Assembly (NCBI GenBank): GCA_913055625.1
Contig: CAJXJW010000004.1
Location: forward strand, 124,001 to 188,000
From: an uncultured Pseudomonadota bacterium
GTDB taxonomy: Bacteria; Pseudomonadota; Gammaproteobacteria; Steroidobacterales; Woeseiaceae
Length of the DNA stretch: 64,000 nucleotides
Direction of reading: 5' to 3'
This document shows, piece by piece, positions 58,828 to 64,000 of the stretch. A program made the position numbers and the translations under genes. Position 1 is the first letter of the stretch, and the number at the start of each line of letters is the position of its first letter. The notes below the pieces were generated by a model that searched no databases, was not told where the DNA came from, and saw nothing but the letters and a program-made list of their open reading frames with translations.

Positions 58828-60056
58828 TGCAGATCTCTTCCTGTGAGCGGGACGGCGCCCGCATCCGCGAGCCGCCGCATGTCGCCGGCAGAATAACCCA
58901 ACCAGTCGCGCAAAACCGCGTCGGCGTCCGCGCCCAGTACCGGGGGTGCGTGACGATAGCTCACTGGCGTGCGCCCGAAGCGGACGGGGTTCGCGACGAC
59001 CGGCAATGGCACGCCGGACGCATGCGGCATCGTGCGCAGCAGATGTTCCGCCGCGTAGTCGGACGCGAAAACCGTATCCAGGCGGTCGACGGCACTGCAC
59101 GGGACACTCGCGGCCGCCAGCCGTCCTCGCCAATGCTCCGTCGGGTGAGCCCGGAACACGGCTGCGAGCACGCCGGCAACCTGTTCGCGCTGCGCCACCC
59201 GCTGCGCGTTCGTAGCGAACGCGGGGCCGCCGAGATCCGCCTCCAGTCCGAGTACGCGCACGACGTCCGCGAACTGGCGATCCGAGCCGACCGCCAGCAT
59301 CAGGTGACCATCGGCCGTGGCGAAGGCCTGGTACGGCACGATGTTCGGATGCGCGGTGCCGAGGCGGCCGGGAACCTGGCCGCCGACGAGGTAGTTCATG
59401 TTCTGGTTCGCGAGCATGGCGACCTGCGCGTCGAACAGCGGCACCTCGAGGCGCTGGCCGCCCGCGCCCGACGCACGCGCGTGCAAGGCGGCGAGGATCC
59501 CCGTCGCGGCGTACATGCCGGTCATGATATCCGCGATTGCGACACCGGCTTTCTGCGGCGACCCGCCGTCCGCGTCCGCAGCCCCCGTAAGGCTCATGAA
59601 CCCGCCCGCCGCCTGCATCATCGCGTCGTAGCCGGGTTCGTCCGCGCGCGACGAGTCGCTGGCAAAGGCGGAGATCACGCAGTACACGAGCGCGTCATTG
59701 TCCGCGGAGAGTGCGTCGTAATCCACGCCGAGCCGCACGGCGGCCGCCGGCCGGAAGTTGTGCACGACCACGTCGGCACGCCGTGCCAGTGCCGCCACGA
59801 GCTTGCGCCCGGCCGTGCTCGACAGGTCGATGGCGAGCGAGCGCTTGTTGCGGTTCGTGGACAGGTAATAGGCCGACTCGCCGCGCGGATCGTCGCCGAG
59901 CCACGGCGGTCCCCAGGCACGCGTGTCGTCGCCGCGGTCCGGGCGCTCGACCTTTACGACGTCCGCGCCGTAGTCGCCCAGGAGCTGCGTCGCCCACGGC
60001 CCCGCGAGCACGCGGGACAGGTCAAGGACGCGGATTCCGTCGAGTGCCGACGTCAA
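58824..60056 (-). CDS. Class III (CaiB/BaiF) CoA-transferase, second copy
   Basis: A 410-residue family III CoA-transferase starting at TTG. LDGIRVLDLSRVLAGPWATQLLGDYGADVVKVERP, TNRNKRSLAIDLSS, GYDAMMQAAGGFMSLTGAADADG, KAGVAIADIMTGMYAATGILAAL and the catalytic-Asp segment EVPLFDAQVAMLANQ are present. It is different from the copy at 16101 and much further from any sugar genes. Its stop overlaps alaA by four bases. Acyl donor and acceptor unknown. Confidence 0.87.
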   Translation of the reverse strand: MTSALDGIRVLDLSRVLAGPWATQLLGDYGADVVKVERPDRGDDTRAWGPPWLGDDPRGESAYYLSTNRNKRSLAIDLSSTAGRKLVAALARRADVVVHNFRPAAAVRLGVDYDALSADNDALVYCVISAFASDSSRADEPGYDAMMQAAGGFMSLTGAADADGGSPQKAGVAIADIMTGMYAATGILAALHARASGAGGQRLEVPLFDAQVAMLANQNMNYLVGGQVPGRLGTAHPNIVPYQAFATADGHLMLAVGSDRQFADVVRVLGLEADLGGPAFATNAQRVAQREQVAGVLAAVFRAHPTEHWRGRLAAASVPCSAVDRLDTVFASDYAAEHLLRTMPHASGVPLPVVANPVRFGRTPVSYRHAPPVLGADADAVLRDWLGYSAGDMRRLADAGAVPLTGRDLQ

Positions 60057-60082
60057 ATCCGGACCGGTTCGGGGCGGGAAGT

Positions 60083-60115
60083 AAAAACCCGGCCAACCGT
60101 GGAGGGTTGGCCGGG
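60083..60115 (-). terminator. Rho-independent terminator of the DUF6491 lipoprotein gene
   Basis: On the minus strand CCCGGCCAACC (60105-60115 complement), a 6-base loop and GGTTGGCCGGG (60088-60098 complement) give an 11-bp perfect stem followed by TTTTT (60083-60087 complement). It lies about 60 bases after the stop at 60177 and separates that gene from the CoA-transferase. Confidence 0.85.
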
Positions 60116-60176
60116 CGGGTCCGCACGGAGATTGCGGATTGCGTGACCGGATCGTCGCATGGGAATGCTCGACGAC

Positions 60177-60650
60177 CTAGTCCAGCTCTTCGACATCCGC
60201 CCCCTGAACGTCATGGTCGGGCGTTGTCTCGACCGGTGTCGGTGTCTTCCTGCCGAAAGCAACCAACAGGTCTTGGTATTCCTGGTTGTCGATGGCGCGG
60301 ATGCTCGCAATATTGATGACATCCGGCTCGAAGCCACCGTTGACGACAAGCTCGCTGCTGCGCGGGCATATACGCGACCCCTGTGTCGTGAACCCGATGC
60401 CCCAGCCCGAATCCAGGCCGGCGGAACGACGGTTGAGCCGCATATGGTACTTTTGCTTCCTCACGTCAGTGACGACGAGGTTGCTGCCGTCCAGTACCCG
60501 ATAGTCTCGGACAGTCCCATCCAAGATGCAATCCGACCCGCGGACTTCGCTCGCCGACGGCACCTCGCCGGCCGGCCCGGAGGCCGTGGAACATCCTATA
60601 AGAGTACCTGAAAAAAACAATACAACTATCTGTTTTATTGAATATTTCAT
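60177..60650 (-). CDS. DUF6491-like lipoprotein
   Basis: A 157-residue lipoprotein: MKYSIKQIVVLFFSGTLIGC with the lipid Cys at 20. The mature domain includes SDCILDGTVRDYRVLDGSNLVV, RKQKYHMRLNRRSAGLD and GSRICPRSSELVVNG, fitting the small beta-barrel-like DUF6491 family of gammaproteobacteria; three Cys may bond. The ATG at 60650 is taken because the upstream extension lacks a signal-like start. The function is unknown. A strong terminator follows. Confidence 0.75.
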   Translation of the reverse strand: MKYSIKQIVVLFFSGTLIGCSTASGPAGEVPSASEVRGSDCILDGTVRDYRVLDGSNLVVTDVRKQKYHMRLNRRSAGLDSGWGIGFTTQGSRICPRSSELVVNGGFEPDVINIASIRAIDNQEYQDLLVAFGRKTPTPVETTPDHDVQGADVEELD

Positions 60651-60756
60651 GCCACTCAACTCCGGCAGATCTGGCGCTCCGCGCCCCCTGTCGCCGGATC
60701 GGGATTGTGGCACGATCCGGGAGAAAAATCAGATTAAGTTGACGAGCCTTCCGCAC

Positions 60757-60780
60757 GCCGCCGGCCGCTCAGCCGGCGGC
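60757..60780 (-). repeat. GC-rich stem over the sulfurtransferase stop codon
   Basis: GCCGCCGGC (60757-60765), six bases containing the TGA complement, GCCGGCGGC (60772-60780): a perfect 9-bp stem whose loop is the stop codon of the gene starting at 61629. The T-richer stretch (tgatttttctc on the minus strand) lies about 25 bases later. Possible 3'-end structure. Confidence 0.4.
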
Positions 60781-61629
60781 GCCGACCGCGACCGGCCGCC
60801 GGGAATCCCGGATCCACTCGCTCCAGGACCCGACGTACAGCGAGGGCGCCTGAAAGCCCGCGAGGCCGGCGGAAACGGCCAGGTGACACGCCGTTACCCC
60901 GGAGCCGCACATGACCGCCCAGGGCCTTCCAGGCGGCGTACCGAGGAGCGGCTCCCACAGGCGGCGCAATTCATCGGCAGCGCGCCAGCGCCCGTCTGCG
61001 CGGAGGCTGGCGGCGAGCGGAACATTGCGCGCGCCGGGCACGTGGCCGGCGATCGGGTCGATCGGCTCGGCGTCGCCGCGGAATCGCACCGCGTCGCGCG
61101 CATCGACCAGCAGCAAGCTGCCGTCCGAGCGCAACGCTTCCGCCACCTCGGACGTTGACAGGGTCGCTGCCGAACCCGGGTGCGCGTAGAAGGTCGTTGC
61201 GGGCCGCGCTGACGCTTCTGCCGACACCGGATGCCCGCCCCGCAGCCAGTGCTCGAAACCGCCGTCCAGGAGCGAGACGCGCTCATGCCCCATCCAGCGC
61301 AGCAGCCACCACGCCCGCGCTGCCGTCGCGCCGTTCAGCGCGTCATAAACGACGACGTCCGTGCCGCGGTCGATCCCCCAGCGGCCGAGCGTCCGTGCGA
61401 ACACCGAAGGATCGGGTAGCGGGTGCCTTCCCGTCTCGGGCCGTACCGGACCCGCGAGATCGCGGTCGAGATCGGCATGGACCGCGCCGGGGACGTGTCC
61501 GGCGTCGAAGTCTCGACGACCGCGCGCCGGGTCGGTGAGATCGAAACGGCAATCGATGACGCAAAGCTGTGCATCGTCGAGACGAGCAGCGAGGCACTCG
61601 GGCGTAATGAGGAGCGGGTGTTCCGGCAT
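60769..61629 (-). CDS. sseA: 3-mercaptopyruvate sulfurtransferase
   Basis: A 286-residue double-rhodanese enzyme. The N-terminal domain has DFDAGHVPGAVHADLDRDLA and YDALNGATAARAWWLLRWMGH; the catalytic Cys241 is in VMCGSGVTACHL, the CG(S/T)GVT loop that marks mercaptopyruvate rather than thiosulfate preference. LLVDARDAVRFRGDAEPID and GHVPGARNVP mark domain 2. It transfers sulfane sulfur from 3-mercaptopyruvate to acceptors such as thioredoxin or cyanide. It is divergent from etfBA. Confidence 0.9.
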   Translation of the reverse strand: MPEHPLLITPECLAARLDDAQLCVIDCRFDLTDPARGRRDFDAGHVPGAVHADLDRDLAGPVRPETGRHPLPDPSVFARTLGRWGIDRGTDVVVYDALNGATAARAWWLLRWMGHERVSLLDGGFEHWLRGGHPVSAEASARPATTFYAHPGSAATLSTSEVAEALRSDGSLLLVDARDAVRFRGDAEPIDPIAGHVPGARNVPLAASLRADGRWRAADELRRLWEPLLGTPPGRPWAVMCGSGVTACHLAVSAGLAGFQAPSLYVGSWSEWIRDSRRPVAVGAAG

Positions 61630-61685
61630 GCAATAACCTGCCTCTGTAGCTCGGCCACGCGACGGGACGGGTCGCGGTACCGCCC

Positions 61686-61714
61686 TTGTACACCGCGATA
61701 CGGTCGTGGACAAT
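61686..61714 (+). promoter_or_regulatory. Promoter of etfBA
   Basis: TTGTAC (61686-61691), 17 bases, GACAAT (61709-61714) point to the etfB GTG at 61762, leaving a leader of about 40 bases with AGGAG at 61748-61752. Confidence 0.5.
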
Positions 61715-61761
61715 ACCGCCCCCTGAAGCGCCGGGCGCTGCCGCGCCAGGAGAAAAGCGAA

Positions 61762-62511
61762 GTGGAAAGAATTCTTGTCGGCCTCAAGCGGGCCGTGGAC
61801 TACAACGTCCGGGTCCGGGTGCGCGGTGACGGGTCGGGGGTCGAAACCGACGGCGTCAAGATGAGCATCAACCCGTTCGACGAGATCGCGCTCGAAGAAG
61901 CGCTGCGCATCCGCGAGCGCGGGGAAGCCGGCGAAGTCGTCGTACTCTCCATCGGCCCGGCGGACGCACAACAGCAGCTGCGCACCGGCCTCGCCATGGG
62001 CGCAGACCGCGCCATCCTCGTGCAGTCCGACACGGAACTCGACGCCCTCGACCGCGCGCGGATATTTCACGCCGTCGCACGACGCGAGACGCCGGACCTG
62101 GTCCTCCTCGGCAAGCAGGCCATCGACGACGACAACAGCCAGACCGGGCAGATGCTCGCCGCGATCTGGGACCGCCCGCAGGCGACGTTCGCATCGAAGC
62201 TGGTCCTCGGCGACGGCAAGGCGAGCGTTACCCGCGAAGTCGATGCGGGGCTCGAAACGATCGAGGTCGACCTGCCCGCTGTCGTCACGGTAGACCTGCG
62301 CCTCAACGAACCGCGCTACGTCAAGCTGCCGGACATCATGAAGGCGAAGAAGAAGCCGCTCGACACGATACCGGTGGAGGACCTCGGCATCGAGTCCTCC
62401 CCTGCCCTGGAAGTCACCCGCTACGCACCGCCGGACGCGCGCAAGAAAGGCGTCATGGTCGGCAGCGTCGGGGAACTCGTCGAAGCACTCAAGCAGAAGG
62501 GGCTGGTCTGA
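61762..62511 (+). CDS. etfB: Electron transfer flavoprotein beta subunit
   Basis: A 249-residue EtfB starting at GTG after AGGAG. MERILVGLKRAVDYNVRVRVRGDG, KMSINPFDEIALEEALRIRE, the AMGADRAILV stretch, GKQAIDDDNSQTGQMLAAI and the signature VDLPAVVTVDLRLNEPRYVKLPDIMKAKKK are all typical (AMP-binding site). With EtfA it carries electrons from acyl-CoA dehydrogenases to ETF:quinone oxidoreductase. Confidence 0.96.
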   Translation: MERILVGLKRAVDYNVRVRVRGDGSGVETDGVKMSINPFDEIALEEALRIRERGEAGEVVVLSIGPADAQQQLRTGLAMGADRAILVQSDTELDALDRARIFHAVARRETPDLVLLGKQAIDDDNSQTGQMLAAIWDRPQATFASKLVLGDGKASVTREVDAGLETIEVDLPAVVTVDLRLNEPRYVKLPDIMKAKKKPLDTIPVEDLGIESSPALEVTRYAPPDARKKGVMVGSVGELVEALKQKGLV

Positions 62512-63449
62512 TGCCCAAAGTCCTCGTCATCGCCGAACACGACGGCGAACAGCTGAACCCCAGCACCGCAAAGACCGTGGCCTGTGCGGCGGCGATCGAC
62601 GGTGCCGACATCGATGTCGCCGTCTTCTCCGCCGCCGGCGGCGCCGCGGTCGCACAGGCCGCCGCGCTGTCGTCGGTGGCCCGTGTACTCGACGTGCAGG
62701 CGCCAGTCAACGCGCACGCCCTGGCCGCAACGCTGGCCCCACAGATCGTGGAGCTCGCCGGCGACGCGGACTACGTGCTGGGGCCGTCCACGACCTTCGG
62801 CAAGGACCTGATGCCGCGCGTTGCCGCGCTGCTCGGCGTCAACCAGGTCAGCGACATCATGACAGTCGAAGGCGAACGCACGTTCACGCGGCCGATCTAC
62901 GCCGGCAACGCCATCATCACCGTTCGGGCACCCGAGGGACACACGGTCGTCGGCACGGTGCGCACCGCGTCTTGGCAGGAAGTGGCCAGCGGCGGTTCGG
63001 CGGCCGTCGAAAGCGTCACGCCGGGCGCTGCGCTGCCCGGGCATACGCGCTTTGTCGAGCTCCAGTCCGGTGACTCCGACCGGCCCGATCTCCAGACGGC
63101 ATCGCGCGTCGTCTCGGGAGGCCGTGCACTCGGCAGCGCCGACAACTTCTCCATCATCTACGCACTGGCCGACAAGATCGGCGCGGGCGTCGGTGCTTCG
63201 CGCGCCGCCGTCGACGCGGGCTACGTTCCGAACGACATGCAGGTGGGACAGACCGGCAAGATCATTGCGCCGGACCTGTACATCGCGATCGGCATCTCGG
63301 GCGCCATCCAGCACCTCACCGGCATCAAGGACGCCGGCACGATCGTGGCTATCAACAAGGACGAGGAAGCGCCGATCTTCGAGGTCGCCGACATCGGCCT
63401 GGTGGCGGACCTGTTCACCGCGGTCCCGGAACTGACCGACAAGTTGTAG
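62511..63449 (+). CDS. etfA: Electron transfer flavoprotein alpha subunit
   Basis: A 312-residue EtfA. The ATG overlaps the etfB stop by one base. The C-terminal FAD domain has [78 protein letters not shown] split across conserved segments ([32 protein letters not shown]). The partner of EtfB in electron transfer from beta-oxidation; a FadB/J-type enzyme gene is at 35.6 kb. Confidence 0.96.
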   Translation: MPKVLVIAEHDGEQLNPSTAKTVACAAAIDGADIDVAVFSAAGGAAVAQAAALSSVARVLDVQAPVNAHALAATLAPQIVELAGDADYVLGPSTTFGKDLMPRVAALLGVNQVSDIMTVEGERTFTRPIYAGNAIITVRAPEGHTVVGTVRTASWQEVASGGSAAVESVTPGAALPGHTRFVELQSGDSDRPDLQTASRVVSGGRALGSADNFSIIYALADKIGAGVGASRAAVDAGYVPNDMQVGQTGKIIAPDLYIAIGISGAIQHLTGIKDAGTIVAINKDEEAPIFEVADIGLVADLFTAVPELTDKL

Positions 63450-63455
63450 GGGCGC

Positions 63456-63474
63456 CGCGCCCACTGCGGGCGCG
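63456..63474. terminator. Hairpin between convergent etfA and prx genes
   Basis: CGCGCCC-ACTGC-GGGCGCG is a 7-bp perfect stem seven bases after etfA and 16 before the peroxiredoxin stop. No T-run on either side, so its use as a terminator is uncertain. Confidence 0.35.
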
Positions 63475-63489
63475 ACGCCGCCCGTCGAT

Positions 63490-63972
63490 CTAGAGCTGCG
63501 CGAGTATCGCTTCGGCCTTGCTGACCTCGAACTTGCCCGGCGCCTCAACCGCGACGTGCGTTGCCACGCCGTCGTCGACGACGATCGCGAAACGCTGACC
63601 GCGGGTTCCCATGCCGAAGCCCGAGGCATCCATCGTGAGTCCCAGCGCCGTGGCGTACTCGCCATTGCCGTCGGCCAGCATGACCACGTCGTCCTTCACG
63701 CCCCGGTCCTTGCCCCAGGCGTTCATGACGAAGACGTCGTTCACGGCCATGCACGCAATCGTGTCGACGCCCTTGGAGCGGATGTCGTCCGCGTGCTCGA
63801 CGAACCCCGGAAGGTGATTCATCGAACAGGTGGGCGTGAAGGCGCCCGGAACCGACACGAGCACGACTTTCTTCCCTGCGAACAGCTCGTCCGTGGTCAT
63901 TGCGCCCGGCCCGGACTCCGTCATGATGGAAAACGTCCCGGACGGCATCTTTTCGCCTGCCTTGATGGCCAT
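63490..63972 (-). CDS. Prx5-type peroxiredoxin
   Basis: A 160-residue thioredoxin-fold peroxiredoxin. The peroxidatic Cys49 is in [20 protein letters not shown], the Prx5 motif with Pro and Thr partners; [16 protein letters not shown] and [24 protein letters not shown] follow. One further Cys (74, TIACMAV) might act as a resolving residue in the glutathione-using type; no C-terminal glutaredoxin domain is present. It reduces peroxides. The start ATG is at 63972; what lies upstream is off the window. Confidence 0.92.
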   Translation of the reverse strand: MAIKAGEKMPSGTFSIMTESGPGAMTTDELFAGKKVVLVSVPGAFTPTCSMNHLPGFVEHADDIRSKGVDTIACMAVNDVFVMNAWGKDRGVKDDVVMLADGNGEYATALGLTMDASGFGMGTRGQRFAIVVDDGVATHVAVEAPGKFEVSKAEAILAQL

Positions 63973-64000
63973 GCGTGAACTCCTCGAATCTGTGGTTGGG

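Noticed and set aside
60694..60720. CCGGATCG-N11-CGATCCGG as a terminator for the sulfurtransferase gene
   Set aside because: Long loop and no T-run; more likely incidental or part of the lipoprotein gene leader.
1..64000. tRNA, rRNA, CRISPR, IS elements or prophage
   Set aside because: No cloverleaf, repeat-spacer array, transposase or integrase sequence was found in reading both strands.

Overview
This window is high-GC chromosomal DNA from a Gram-negative bacterium, most likely a gammaproteobacterium. The gene order fabD-fabG-acpP-fabF-mltG-tmk-holB-pilZ, a type II secretion block gspG-N beside a rhombosortase, an AddAB-like nuclease pair, and an AlaA-type aminotransferase all point that way. 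Several Tat, Sec and lipoprotein signals fit a free-living heterotroph; a Woeseiaceae-like marine lineage is a guess. I see no tRNA, rRNA, CRISPR array, transposase or phage gene.

1-3.7 kb holds a sulfide-response unit. A type I sulfide:quinone reductase and an RND-type exporter read leftward. A SqrR/BigR-like ArsR repressor with its two-cysteine pair, and a DUF302 protein, read rightward from a shared promoter region that carries an inverted repeat. 3.8-11.25 kb is a translationally coupled block of three secreted glycosidases (GH43-like propeller, GH106 alpha-L-rhamnosidase, GH2). 11.3-18.5 kb is an L-rhamnose uptake and catabolism locus: the RhaT symporter, a sugar-acid lactonase, the mutarotase RhaM, a class III CoA-transferase and a signal-less solute-binding-like protein, plus divergent MaoC and Gfo/Idh genes and an IclR regulator. 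18.7-21.3 kb adds two more secreted glycosidases, one of apiosidase type. Together the genes suggest debranching of a rhamnose-rich plant or algal polysaccharide outside the cytoplasm, then non-phosphorylating rhamnose breakdown inside. The place of the CoA enzymes and the binding-protein-like gene in that scheme is unknown.

21.3-35.6 kb is a mixed accessory stretch. It contains a molybdopterin oxidoreductase, GFA proteins, a lipoprotein amidohydrolase, a distinctly AT-richer LysR/cupin/GFA island (about 25.6-27.8 kb), a UbiA-family protein, a rhomboid protease coupled to a yeast-like cytosine deaminase, the MbnH/MbnP copper-associated pair, a TIR-like (ThsB/MTH538-like) protein and an EEP-fold hydrolase.

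35.6-46.1 kb is housekeeping: a FadB/FadJ-type multienzyme, a double cNMP-binding/rhodanese fusion, PilZ, DNA polymerase III delta-prime, thymidylate kinase, MltG, fatty acid synthesis genes and rhombosortase. 46.2-51.7 kb is gspG-N. 51.6-57.6 kb is an AddAB-like repair pair. 57.6-64 kb carries alaA, a second CoA-transferase, a DUF6491 lipoprotein with a clear terminator, a mercaptopyruvate sulfurtransferase, etfBA and a Prx5-type peroxiredoxin.
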